A stretch of 64,000 nucleotides of DNA, taken from NCBI RefSeq assembly GCF_031020795.1, contig NZ_JAVHJP010000002.1, positions 682,001 through 746,000 on the forward strand, read 5' to 3'. This DNA comes from Hydrogenophaga pseudoflava. GTDB lineage: Bacteria; Pseudomonadota; Gammaproteobacteria; Burkholderiales; Burkholderiaceae_C. Below the pieces are notes generated by a model. It had not been told where the DNA came from. It did no database searches and saw only the letters and a program-made list of their open reading frames with translations. Each line of letters opens with the position of its first letter. Positions within the stretch are counted from its first letter, which is position 1. This document shows positions 28,172 through 37,166 of the stretch, piece by piece. A program made the translations under genes and the position numbers.

Positions 28172-28984
28172 ATGAGCCGCCTGCACCCGCTGCCCGCCGA
28201 CACCGCCCTGGCCTACGCCCGCGACGGGGCGGTGGTGCTGCGCGGTGTGCTGAACAACGACGAACTGCGCACACTCGAAGCCGGCATCGAGCACAACCTG
28301 GCACAGCTGAGCCCGCTGGCGCTGGTGGCGAGTGAGCCCGACGACCCGGGGCGCTTCGTCGAAGACTTCTGCACCTGGCAGGCGAATCCCGGTTACCGGA
28401 GCATCCTGCAGGAGTCGGCCTTGCCGCATCTGGCGGCGCAGCTGATGCAAAGCCGCACGGTGCGCCTGTACCACGACCACCTGCTGGTCAAGGAAGCGGG
28501 GACGCGCCAGCCCACGCCCTGGCACCAGGACCAGCCGTACTACAACGTCGGTGGCATGCAAAACGTGAGCTTCTGGATCCCGGTGGACCCTGTACCGCTG
28601 GCGAGCACGCTGCGGTTCGTGGCCGGCTCGCACGACGGCACCTGGTACATGCCGCGCACCTTCCGCGACCAGCAGGCCAAATGGTTTCCCGACGGCACGC
28701 TGGCCGAGCTGCCGCCCATCGACGCCGAGCCCGACCGCTACCGCCAGCTTGCCTGGGCGCTCGAGCCGGGCGATTGTGTGGCCTTCCACATGCTCAGCCT
28801 GCACGCCAGCAGCGGCACCGGTCCCGGCGCGCGGCGCCGCGTGTTCTCGGCGCGCTACCTGGGCGACGACGCGACCCATGCCCTGCGCCGCTGGCGCACC
28901 TCACCGCCGTTCCCCGACCTCGACCAGCGCCTGCCCGACGGCGCGCCGATGGACGACCCGCTGTTTCCCCTAGTCTGGTCCTGA
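28172..28984 (+). CDS. Phytanoyl-CoA dioxygenase-family protein
   Basis: This 270-residue protein is a predicted non-haem Fe(II)/2-oxoglutarate oxygenase. The iron facial triad is visible as TPWHQDQPYY (His118, Asp120) and LHASSG (His211). An arginine in RVFSARYLGDD after it could bind 2-oxoglutarate. Family members hydroxylate fatty acyl chains, ectoine and other small molecules, so the substrate is open. It begins 7 bases after the purL stop and may be read through from purL, but nothing links it to purine synthesis. Length is normal for the family. Confidence 0.82.
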   Translation: MSRLHPLPADTALAYARDGAVVLRGVLNNDELRTLEAGIEHNLAQLSPLALVASEPDDPGRFVEDFCTWQANPGYRSILQESALPHLAAQLMQSRTVRLYHDHLLVKEAGTRQPTPWHQDQPYYNVGGMQNVSFWIPVDPVPLASTLRFVAGSHDGTWYMPRTFRDQQAKWFPDGTLAELPPIDAEPDRYRQLAWALEPGDCVAFHMLSLHASSGTGPGARRRVFSARYLGDDATHALRRWRTSPPFPDLDQRLPDGAPMDDPLFPLVWS

Positions 28985-29003
28985 AGAAAGTTGAACCACC
29001 TCC

Positions 29004-29969
<966 letters not shown>

Positions 29970-29980
29970 ATGAACAGGGG

Positions 29981-30004
29981 TGGTTTTGACATGAGTCAAG
30001 ACCA
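29981..30004 (+). promoter_or_regulatory. CRP/FNR-type palindrome upstream of the hemerythrin gene
   Basis: Two 10-base arms, TGGTTTTGAC and GTCAAGACCA, form an inverted repeat with one mismatch around a 4-base spacer ATGA. The core TTGAC-N4-GTCAA resembles FNR/Anr/Dnr boxes (TTGAT-N4-ATCAA). Its centre is about 60 bases before the hemerythrin ATG, which fits an activator site. Confidence 0.55.
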
Positions 30005-30052
30005 CTCCCGCCGCGGTGCTCCAGACTGGTGCCCATGAACAGAGGAGCCACC

Positions 30053-30586
30053 ATGAACACCACCGTCGACACCCAGGCACCGATCAGCAACTTCACCAAC
30101 TGCCATGCCGGCATCGTCAAACGCCTGAGCGCACTGGACGAACTGCCTGCGTTGCTGGAACCCGCCGCCCGCGCCCGCAGGATCGCCGAACAGTCGCTCG
30201 AGTTCTTCCGCGAAGCCATCTTCGAGCACCACCTGGAGGAAGAGCGCGAACTGTTCCCCGCGGTGATCGCTTCGGCCCAGCCCGGCGCCGAGCTCGAGAA
30301 GGTCAAGACCATGACCAAGCGCCTGACCGAAGAGCACCGCATGGTGGAAGCGCTGTGGAAGCGGCTGGAGAAGGGGCTCAAGCAGGTCGCCAAGGGCCAG
30401 AGCACCGACCTGGACATCGCCGAGGTGCAGCGGCTGGTGACCGAGTACACCGCGCACGCCGCCTACGAAGAGGCCGAGTTCCTGCCGCTGTCGGAAGTGA
30501 TCCTGGGCCGCAACAACAACCACATGGCCGCGCTGGGCCTGAGCCTGCACATGCGCCACGCCAAGCCGGTGGCCGCGTACATCTGA
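30053..30586 (+). CDS. Hemerythrin HHE-domain protein
   Basis: This 177-residue cytoplasmic protein has the four-helix HHE/hemerythrin pattern that binds a di-iron site and senses or carries O2, NO or iron. Candidate ligands are His18, His59/His60 with the following EEER acids, His95 in EEHRMVEAL, and His135 with the acids of AHAAYEEAEF. An upstream in-frame GTG (30029) and ATG (30035) exist. The ATG at 30053 is preferred because AGAGGAG precedes it by 5 bases. A strong FNR-like palindrome about 60 bases upstream suggests oxygen- or NO-responsive control. The exact physiological role is not readable. Confidence 0.87.
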   Translation: MNTTVDTQAPISNFTNCHAGIVKRLSALDELPALLEPAARARRIAEQSLEFFREAIFEHHLEEERELFPAVIASAQPGAELEKVKTMTKRLTEEHRMVEALWKRLEKGLKQVAKGQSTDLDIAEVQRLVTEYTAHAAYEEAEFLPLSEVILGRNNNHMAALGLSLHMRHAKPVAAYI

Positions 30587-30698
30587 TCCTGTCGGGCAGG
30601 CCGGCGTGGCCTGCTGCCGATCTTCGCGGCGGGCAGAAAGACAGCTTGAGTGCCCCTGGGCCTGTGTGTCGCTCGCGCATGCACTACAGTCCGGGCGC

Positions 30699-31073
30699 AT
30701 GAAAGATCGGCCAGGCACGTCTTCCGAATCCACACCCGAGCTCTGGCGCGTCGACAGCGACGACAGTGTGGCGGTGCTGAATATCCCCGGCCTCAACGGT
30801 CGGGCGCGGCTGTTCGATGTGGACATCTCGCTGCTGGTGAACGTGCCGGCCGAGCCGCCGGGCGACGCCTGGCTGGAGCTGGCGGTGGAGTTCGACGGCC
30901 AGCTCCAGTGGAGCCGCCGCATTTCCGCCCACAACCCCGGGCAGACCGACGGGCTGGACTACCACCAGCGGTGCCGGCTCGAAGCGGAGCAGGGCGTTCG
31001 GGTGCGGGCGGTGGCCAAGGTCAAAGGGGTGAGCGTGCGGCAGTTGCTGCTCGAAGCGCGGGAAGCTGTGTGA
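30699..31073 (+). CDS. Hypothetical protein of 124 residues
   Basis: I do not recognise this protein. It is acidic in its middle and shows alternating strands (ARLFDVDISLLVNVP, AWLELAVEFDGQLQWSRR) that suggest a small beta-rich fold. There is no signal peptide, membrane segment or cysteine motif. The ATG at 30699 is chosen because the codons before it look like non-coding sequence. Its TGA overlaps an ATG of the next gene. Codon use matches the neighbours, which supports a real gene. Confidence 0.6.
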   Translation: MKDRPGTSSESTPELWRVDSDDSVAVLNIPGLNGRARLFDVDISLLVNVPAEPPGDAWLELAVEFDGQLQWSRRISAHNPGQTDGLDYHQRCRLEAEQGVRVRAVAKVKGVSVRQLLLEAREAV

Positions 31074-31093
31074 TGCATGAAAAGGAAATCACC

Positions 31094-31567
31094 ATGGGCA
31101 TCGACGTGAGGTCGGCGCAGGCGGCAGACATCCCTGCGACCGCTATGCTGTTCGACCTCTATCGCCAGTTCTATGAACAGCCGTCTGATCTGGCGCTGGC
31201 GCAGGCCTTCATTGCCGCGCGCCTGACCAACAGGGAGTCCGTGATCCTGGTGGCAGAAAGTGCCGCCGGTTTGGTGGGCTTTTGCCAGCTGTACCCGACC
31301 TATTGCTCCGTGGAAGCCAAGCCGATCTACACCCTGTACGACCTGTTCGTGGCGCCTGCCATGCGCAAGGCAGGCGTCGGGCGCTTGCTGTTGCTGGCCG
31401 CCGAAGCCCATGCAGTCCAGCAAGGCAAGGAGCGCATGGACCTCACCACCGCCAGAACCAATGCCACGGCCCAGCGGCTGTACGAATCCCTGGGCTGGGT
31501 GCGTGACGATGTCTTCCTGACCTACAACCGCCGGGTTCAGACCCCCGCCGTCGGCCGCGTCTTGTAG
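31094..31567 (+). CDS. GNAT-family N-acetyltransferase
   Basis: This 157-residue protein is a single-domain GNAT enzyme that transfers acetyl from acetyl-CoA to an unknown amine. The acetyl-CoA pyrophosphate loop is in LFVAPAMRKAGVGRLLL, and the C-terminal motif is TNATAQRLYESLGW. The ATG at 31094 follows AAAAGGA by seven bases and gives the usual family start (MGIDVRSAQAADIP). An ATG at 31073 overlapping the previous stop is an alternative and would add seven residues. Its last 31 bases overlap the 3' end of rlhA on the opposite strand. Confidence 0.87.
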   Translation: MGIDVRSAQAADIPATAMLFDLYRQFYEQPSDLALAQAFIAARLTNRESVILVAESAAGLVGFCQLYPTYCSVEAKPIYTLYDLFVAPAMRKAGVGRLLLLAAEAHAVQQGKERMDLTTARTNATAQRLYESLGWVRDDVFLTYNRRVQTPAVGRVL

Positions 31568-33516
31568 AACCTCACCGGGCTGGCCGGCACCGCGTTCATC
31601 ACGCTGCGTTTGATCTTGCCGACCACGTGCATCTCGCACGGCTTGCAGTCGAAGCGCAGGGTCAGCTTCTCCTTGCCGTTGATCAGCTGCATGGGTTCGG
31701 CCTTCACCGTGCCCTGCACGCCGGTCACGCCCTTGGCCTGTTTGGGGCAGAGGCTGAGGCTGAAGCGAACGCAGTGCTTGGTGATCATCAGGCTGACTTC
31801 GCCTTCTTCCTCGTGGCTCTCGTAGGCGGCGGCAATGACCTTCACGCCGTGCTTCGCGTAGAAGTCGCGGGCCTTGTGGTTGAACACGTTGGCCAGGTAC
31901 GTGAGCGTGTCTTCCGGGTAGGCCACGGGCGGTTCCACCGGCGTCGCACGCGGCAGGCGGTGCCAGGCCGCAGAGCGGGCGGCTTCGAGCTGTTCCACCG
32001 CGTCGCGGCGCAGGGCGTTGAGCTGTGAGGCGGGCACGAAGCGCGGACCGTTCAGGTTCAGCGTCACGTCCAGCGGCTGGAACAGGGTGTCGCCCAGGCG
32101 TGAAAGGTTCTCACGCAGTTTCGCGTCTGCCTGGCTGGGGTCCTTGGCATCCTGCAGCGGGCCGGGCAGGGTGGCGCTGCCGCTGTGGCCGTCTTCGTCG
32201 GTCACGGTGAGCCGTAAGCCATCGGTGGTTTCGTCCAGTGTCAACCACGCGGCGATGCGGCGTTCGGCCGATTTCTTCTCCAGACCGCGCACCCAGTCCA
32301 TGTCGCGGTTGCGGTTGACCTGCACGCCCTTGCGCAGGTCCTTGAAGCCCTCCATCGGGTCTTTGGGAAAGACGCGCCAAAGCCCCTTTTTGTTGACGGC
32401 TTCAGCGCGGTTGATCTGCAGGCCCACCAGTTCCTTCTGCAGGTCCAGGTAACACAGGCCGTCGCCGTTGTGGATCACTGTGGATGCGTCGTCGGTCTGC
32501 AGCTCCACGAAGTTGGGGCCGGTGGCGGTGACGAAGCCGATCGGCCGGCCCGGGTTCTTGGGCGTGTCGAAGGCGCCAATGTCCTCTTTGCGGCCCTGCA
32601 CGAAGTAGTCGGTGAACTCGCGGTTGAAGTTCTGGTCGGGGTCGGGCTGAAAGTGGAAGGTGCATTCGCCGCTGCTGGCGCGGACGAGTTCCGGCCGTTC
32701 TTCCAGGATCTCGTCGAGCAGCACGCGGTAGTGCGCAGTGATGTTCTTGACGTAGGCCATGTCCTTGTAGCGGCCTTCGATCTTGAAGCTGCGCACGCCC
32801 GCGTCGATGATTTCGCGCAGGTTGTCGCTCTGGTTGTTGTCCTTCATCGACAGCACGTGCTTGTCGTGCGCCACGATGCGGCCCTGGCTGTCTTTCACCT
32901 CATAGGGCAGGCGGCAGGCCTGCGAGCAGTCGCCGCGGTTGGCGCTGCGGCCGGTGTGGGCGTGGCTGATGTAGCACTGGCCGCTGTAGGCCACACAGAG
33001 CGCGCCGTGCACGAAGAACTCGAGGATGGCGCGGCCGGGAGCGTCCTTCGCTCCGAGCGCGGCGTCGATGGCGGCGATCTGCTGCAGCGTCAGTTCGCGC
33101 GCCAGCACGATCTGGGACAGGCCCGCATCCTGCAGGAAGCGCGCCTTCTCGGGCGTGCGGATGTCGGTCTGGGTGCTGGCGTGCAACTGGATCGGCGGCA
33201 GGTCGATTTCCAGCAGGCCCATGTCCTGCACGATCAGCGCGTCCACGCCTGCGTCGTACAGCTGCCAGGCCAGTTTGCGGGCGGGCTCCAGCTCGTCGTC
33301 GCGCAGGATGGTGTTCATCGTCACGAAGATGCGGCTGTTGTAGCGGTGGGCGTGACGCACGAGGCGGGCAATGTCCTGCACGCTGTTGTCGGCGCTGGTG
33401 CGGGCGCCGAAGGACGGGCCGCCGATGTAGACCGCGTCGGCCCCGTGGTTCACGGCCTCGATGCCGATGTCGGCGTCGCGGGCAGGGGCAAGCAGTTCGA
33501 GCTGGTGAGGCAACAT
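31537..33516 (-). CDS. rlhA: RlhA, 23S rRNA cytidine hydroxylase (U32 peptidase family)
   Basis: This 659-residue protein matches E. coli RlhA (YdcP) along its whole length, including the C-terminal DUF3656 part. RlhA makes 5-hydroxycytidine at C2501 of 23S rRNA in the peptidyl-transferase centre, using prephenate-derived chemistry and an iron-sulphur cofactor. Family-typical blocks are HGADAVYIGGP near the start, HASTQTDIRTPEKA, FVHGALCVAYSGQCY, the cysteine motif NRGDCSQACRLPYE, and a C-terminal FDCKPCEMHV. Members were once called collagenases. The hydroxylase role is inferred by homology. The ATG at 33516 is divergent from the hydrolase gene. The 3' end overlaps the GNAT gene by 31 bases. 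Confidence 0.93.
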   Translation of the reverse strand: MLPHQLELLAPARDADIGIEAVNHGADAVYIGGPSFGARTSADNSVQDIARLVRHAHRYNSRIFVTMNTILRDDELEPARKLAWQLYDAGVDALIVQDMGLLEIDLPPIQLHASTQTDIRTPEKARFLQDAGLSQIVLARELTLQQIAAIDAALGAKDAPGRAILEFFVHGALCVAYSGQCYISHAHTGRSANRGDCSQACRLPYEVKDSQGRIVAHDKHVLSMKDNNQSDNLREIIDAGVRSFKIEGRYKDMAYVKNITAHYRVLLDEILEERPELVRASSGECTFHFQPDPDQNFNREFTDYFVQGRKEDIGAFDTPKNPGRPIGFVTATGPNFVELQTDDASTVIHNGDGLCYLDLQKELVGLQINRAEAVNKKGLWRVFPKDPMEGFKDLRKGVQVNRNRDMDWVRGLEKKSAERRIAAWLTLDETTDGLRLTVTDEDGHSGSATLPGPLQDAKDPSQADAKLRENLSRLGDTLFQPLDVTLNLNGPRFVPASQLNALRRDAVEQLEAARSAAWHRLPRATPVEPPVAYPEDTLTYLANVFNHKARDFYAKHGVKVIAAAYESHEEEGEVSLMITKHCVRFSLSLCPKQAKGVTGVQGTVKAEPMQLINGKEKLTLRFDCKPCEMHVVGKIKRSVMNAVPASPVRFYKTRPTAGV

Positions 33517-33604
33517 GGTGACGCAGGAAATGGGGCGGTACAGGCAGAATCAGGGCCTCCAACGGCCCCCGCAAATCAACCCGATATTGTCCCGGAGATC
33601 GCCC

Positions 33605-34360
33605 ATGCCTGCTGCCCAAGACCCTTCGAGTACCGCCATCGTCCTCGTCCATGGTTCCTGGCACGGCGCCTGGTGCTGGAAGCGGGTGCTTCCGCTGCTC
33701 AGAGGCGCCGGTGTGGACGCCCACGCGGTCACGCTCACCGGGGTGGGGGAACGGGCGCACCTGCTGAGCCCGACGGTGGGCATCAATACCCACATCCAGG
33801 ACGTGATCGGGCTGATCGAGGCCGAGGAACTGCCGCGCGTGTTGCTGGTCGGTCACAGCTACGCGGGCAACCTGATCACCTGCGTGGCCGACCGCCTGCA
33901 GCGTTCGCACCCCGGCCTGCTGCAGCACCTCGTCTACCTGGACGCAGGCGTCCCCGATCCTGGCAACAGCTGGAGCACCCCGCACGCGCCGGAGACCGTG
34001 GCCAAGCGTGCGGCCGAGGCGCAGGAGAGCAGCGGCGGGCTGAGCTTTCCACCCCCGGACGCCAGCGTGTTCGGCCTGGAGGGCGCCGATCGCGACTGGG
34101 TCAACCGCCGCCAGACGCCGCAGCCTTACCGCCTCTACCACGAGACCCTGCTGTTCGATCCGGCCCTGGTCTGGGCCATCCCGCACAGCTTCATCGACTG
34201 CACCAACCCGCCGCTGGCCACCATCGACGCGGCCCGCAAGCGGGTGCGCAGCGAGCCGGGCTGGACGGTGTATGAACTGGCCACGGGGCACGACCCGATG
34301 GTGAGTGCGCCGCGCGAGCTGGCGCAGCTGCTGCTGAAGGTGCACTCCAGTTGCCGGTGA
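33605..34360 (+). CDS. Alpha/beta hydrolase
   Basis: This 251-residue cytosolic alpha/beta hydrolase resembles the plant esterase/hydroxynitrile lyase group. Key features are the oxyanion segment LVHGSWHGAWCW (15-26), the nucleophile elbow VGHSYAG with Ser85, a later Asp, and the C-terminal catalytic His in ATGHDPMVSAP. The block LTGVGERAHLLSP is characteristic of this subfamily. The substrate is unknown. The frame is open back to 33515, but the ATG at 33605 fits the family. The stop overlaps the next gene by four bases when that gene starts at its GTG. Confidence 0.88.
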   Translation: MPAAQDPSSTAIVLVHGSWHGAWCWKRVLPLLRGAGVDAHAVTLTGVGERAHLLSPTVGINTHIQDVIGLIEAEELPRVLLVGHSYAGNLITCVADRLQRSHPGLLQHLVYLDAGVPDPGNSWSTPHAPETVAKRAAEAQESSGGLSFPPPDASVFGLEGADRDWVNRRQTPQPYRLYHETLLFDPALVWAIPHSFIDCTNPPLATIDAARKRVRSEPGWTVYELATGHDPMVSAPRELAQLLLKVHSSCR

Positions 34361-35106
34361 CCGCCACACCCCGGCTGGACCGCATCGACCTGCTGCGTGC
34401 GGCGGCGATGCTGTGGATGACCGCCTTCCATTTCTGCTTCGACCTGAACCACTTCGGCTTCATCGCGCAGGACTTCTACGACGACCCGTTCTGGACCTGG
34501 CAGCGCACGATGATCGTGAGCCTGTTCCTGTTCACCGCCGGGCTGTCGCAGGCGGTGGCCGTGCAGCAGGGACAAGGCTGGCCGCGTTTCTGGAAGCGCT
34601 GGGCGCAGGTGGCCGGTGGGGCGCTGCTCGTGTCGGCCGGCTCCTGGCTGATGTTCCCGGACACCTTCATCTACTTCGGCATCCTGCACGGCATCGCGGT
34701 CATGCTGATCCTGGTGCGGCTGACGGCGGGTTGGGGCGCCTGGCTCTGGCCGCTGGGTGCGCTGGCGATTGCGATGAAGTGGGTCGCGCCCCTGGTGATC
34801 GGCGCGCTGCCCTCGCTGGCCTTCCTGAACCAGCCGGGCTGGAACGCGCTGGGCTTCATCAGCGAGCTGCCGGTGACCGAAGACTACGCCCCGGTGCTGC
34901 CCTGGCTGGGCGTGATGTGGTGGGGCGTGGCGGCAGGGCGCTGGCTGCTCGTGCACCGGCCGCAGTGGCTGGGTGCGGGCGATGCACCCGTCGCCGGTTT
35001 CAAGCGCGCGATGGTGGTGCTCGGGCGCTGGAGTCTGCCGTACTACCTGCTGCACCAGCCGGTGATGATCGGCCTGCTGGCGGCCTTCGTGTGGTGGCGC
35101 GGCTGA
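34357..35106 (+). CDS. Heparan-alpha-glucosaminide N-acetyltransferase-like membrane protein (DUF1624)
   Basis: This 249-residue integral membrane protein has about seven hydrophobic segments and the N-terminal family signature RIDLLRAAAMLWMTAFHFCFDL, split here as RIDLLRAAAM and AFHFCFDL. The histidine and the later HGIAVMLIL stretch are conserved in this acyltransferase-like family. In animals it acetylates heparan sulphate. The bacterial substrate is not known. The GTG start at 34357 overlaps the upstream hydrolase stop (GTGA). A TTG six bases earlier is possible. It converges on the GntR gene with a 6-base gap. Confidence 0.8.
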   Translation: MTATPRLDRIDLLRAAAMLWMTAFHFCFDLNHFGFIAQDFYDDPFWTWQRTMIVSLFLFTAGLSQAVAVQQGQGWPRFWKRWAQVAGGALLVSAGSWLMFPDTFIYFGILHGIAVMLILVRLTAGWGAWLWPLGALAIAMKWVAPLVIGALPSLAFLNQPGWNALGFISELPVTEDYAPVLPWLGVMWWGVAAGRWLLVHRPQWLGAGDAPVAGFKRAMVVLGRWSLPYYLLHQPVMIGLLAAFVWWRG

Positions 35107-35112
35107 GCTGGT

Positions 35113-35760
35113 TCAGGCGCAGAACGGCCGCAGGAACTGCGCCGCCACGAACAGGTCTTTCTCGATCGCGCGCCGCACACCGGCGCTGTCGCGCAGCCGC
35201 AGCGCCATCACGGCGTCGCCGTGCGCCTCGTTGATGACCCGCAGCGAGGCCGGTGCCTCGAACAGTTTGTTCGACAGCGGCCCGACCTTGAGCCAGACGG
35301 TCTCGATCAGCGAGAGCAGGGTGGGCGAGGCGGCGGCCTGGTACAGGCGCAGGTGGAACAGCTCGTTGGCGTCGAGGTAGCCCTTGGCGTCGTTGGCCTT
35401 GAGCGCGTCGCGCATCTGCTGCTCCAGTGCCAGCAGTTCGGCCACGCCGCTGGCGTCCAGCCGGTGGGCGCCGCGCTCGGCGGCCTCGCCTTCGAGCAGC
35501 AGCCGGGTCTGCAGCACATCGTCGAACTCGGCCAGCGAGAGCTTGGGCACCTGCATGCCGGCGTGCGGCACGTTGACCAGCGCCCCCTCGGCCGCCAGCC
35601 GCTGCAGGGCGGCTCGCACCGGCATCACGCCCACGCCCAGCTGCTGGGCGATGGCGTGGATCTTCAGCCGCTCGCCCGGCAGAAACTTGCCGACCGTGAC
35701 CCACTGGCGCAGCCGCGTGTAGGTCTCGTCCTGCTGCGTCGGGGCGGGTGATGTCTTCAT
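35113..35760 (-). CDS. GntR-family regulator with FCD ligand domain
   Basis: This 215-residue regulator has an N-terminal winged helix-turn-helix. The GntR pattern is in LKIHAIAQQLGVGVMPVRAALQ split as LKIHAIAQQLGV and MPVRAALQRL, at about residues 33-55. A helical FCD domain follows (about 80-205) that binds a small acid or metal ion. It is the last gene of a three-gene minus-strand operon with the aminotransferase (10-base gap). Two identical palindromes, ATTTGATCAAAT, before the first gene of the operon are the likely operator, so it probably represses its own transcript until the substrate appears. The effector is unknown. Confidence 0.9.
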   Translation of the reverse strand: MKTSPAPTQQDETYTRLRQWVTVGKFLPGERLKIHAIAQQLGVGVMPVRAALQRLAAEGALVNVPHAGMQVPKLSLAEFDDVLQTRLLLEGEAAERGAHRLDASGVAELLALEQQMRDALKANDAKGYLDANELFHLRLYQAAASPTLLSLIETVWLKVGPLSNKLFEAPASLRVINEAHGDAVMALRLRDSAGVRRAIEKDLFVAAQFLRPFCA

Positions 35761-35770
35761 GGCATGGGGG

Positions 35771-37153
35771 TCAGCGCAGCGGGGTGATCTGCGCCAGCAC
35801 CTCGTCCAGCGCGGAGGTCAGCCGGGCGACCTGTTCTTCGGTGGTTTGCGGGCAGACCAGCATCATGTTGTGGAAGGGCGTGATCATGACACCGCGATTG
35901 AGCAGGCCCAGGTGGATCAGGTGCTCCAGTTCGCCGTCCAGGCTGCGGTCGGCCTCGCTGCCGCTGGCGGGCGGGGTGGGGCAGAACTGGAACTCGGTGC
36001 GGGCGCCGACCTGGGTCACGCACCAGGGCAGGCCTTGGCGTGCGATCACCTGGCGCAGCCCGTCGGCCAGGCCTTGCGCCAGCCCCAGCATGTGGCCGTA
36101 GGCATCGGGCGTCATGACCTCGGTCAGCGCGGCGCGCATCGCGGCCATGGCGAGCATGTTGCCGGTCAGCGTGGTGCCGATGCCGCTGTGGCCGGGCGGG
36201 GCTTCGCGCTTGGCCCGTTCGGCGCGCGCGGCCAGTTCGGCGCTCATGCCGTAGACCGCGCAGGGCACACCGCCGCCCACCGGCTTGCCCAGCACCAGGG
36301 CATCGGCCGCGATGCCGTGGGCCTGCGCGTAGCCGCCCGGGCCGGTGCTGATGGTGTGGGTTTCGTCCATCACCAGCAGCGTGCCGTGGCGGCGGATGAT
36401 GCGCTGGGCTTGGTCCCAGAAGCCGGGCTCGGGCAAGACCATGCCGATGTTGGTCATCACCGGTTCGGCCAGCACGCAGGCCACGTCGCCGGCCTTCAAG
36501 GCGTCTTCAAGCGCGGCCAGGTCGTTGAATTCCACCACCACCGTGGTGTCCAGCAGCTTGTGCACCTGGCCCAGCAGGCTGTCGCGCTGCACCGGGCGGC
36601 CGTCGACCAGGTCGACGAACACGTCCTCGATGGTCCCGTGGTAGCAGCCGTTGAACACGAGGATTTTCTTGCGGCCCGTGGCGGCGCGGATCCAGCGCAC
36701 GATGTAGCGGTTGGCGTCGGTGGCGCTCATCGCGAATTGCCAGACCGGCAGGCCAAAGCGCTGCGCCAGCTGTTCGCCGACCACGGCAGCGTCCTCGGTG
36801 GCCAGCATGGTGGTGTAGCCGCGCGAGGCCTGGCGGGCGAGGGCGGTCGCCACCGGCGCCGGCGAGTGGCCGAACATGGCACCGGTGTCACCGAGGCAAA
36901 AGTCGACCAGGGTGTGGCCGTCGACGTCGGTCACCTGGGCGCCGCAGGCGTGGTCCACGTGCAGTGCGAAAGGCGTGTCCCAGTCGTTCATCCAGTGCAG
37001 CGGCACGCCGAACAGCAGGTGCCCGCGCGCACGCTCGGCCAGTGCGGCCGAGCGCGGGTGGTCGGCGGTGAAGCGCGCGCGTTCCTGCGCGAGAAAGGCC
37101 TGGGCGCGGGCCCAGTCCAGGCCGGCGCGGGTGGGGCGTTGCTCTTGCGTCAT
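35771..37153 (-). CDS. Class III aminotransferase (glutamate-1-semialdehyde aminomutase-like)
   Basis: This 460-residue PLP enzyme belongs to the class III transaminases. The segment GDTGAMFGHSPAPV lies near residues 93-106. The PLP aspartate is in VMDETHT, and the Schiff-base lysine is in LVLGKPVGGGVPCAVYG. It resembles the GSA-aminomutase-like group but is unlikely to be HemL because it sits in a GntR-controlled operon with a ligase. It is therefore predicted to move an amino group between a catabolic amine or amino acid and a keto acid. The substrate is unresolved. The gene follows the glutamine synthetase-like gene by 13 bases. Confidence 0.85.
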   Translation of the reverse strand: MTQEQRPTRAGLDWARAQAFLAQERARFTADHPRSAALAERARGHLLFGVPLHWMNDWDTPFALHVDHACGAQVTDVDGHTLVDFCLGDTGAMFGHSPAPVATALARQASRGYTTMLATEDAAVVGEQLAQRFGLPVWQFAMSATDANRYIVRWIRAATGRKKILVFNGCYHGTIEDVFVDLVDGRPVQRDSLLGQVHKLLDTTVVVEFNDLAALEDALKAGDVACVLAEPVMTNIGMVLPEPGFWDQAQRIIRRHGTLLVMDETHTISTGPGGYAQAHGIAADALVLGKPVGGGVPCAVYGMSAELAARAERAKREAPPGHSGIGTTLTGNMLAMAAMRAALTEVMTPDAYGHMLGLAQGLADGLRQVIARQGLPWCVTQVGARTEFQFCPTPPASGSEADRSLDGELEHLIHLGLLNRGVMITPFHNMMLVCPQTTEEQVARLTSALDEVLAQITPLR

Positions 37154-37166
37154 GTCGTGTGTCTCC

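Noticed and set aside
24628..28203. A 1191-codon open frame on the minus strand opposite purL
   Set aside because: Same cause as for smc: it is a shadow of a high-GC gene with strong third-base bias. purL motifs are complete on the plus strand.
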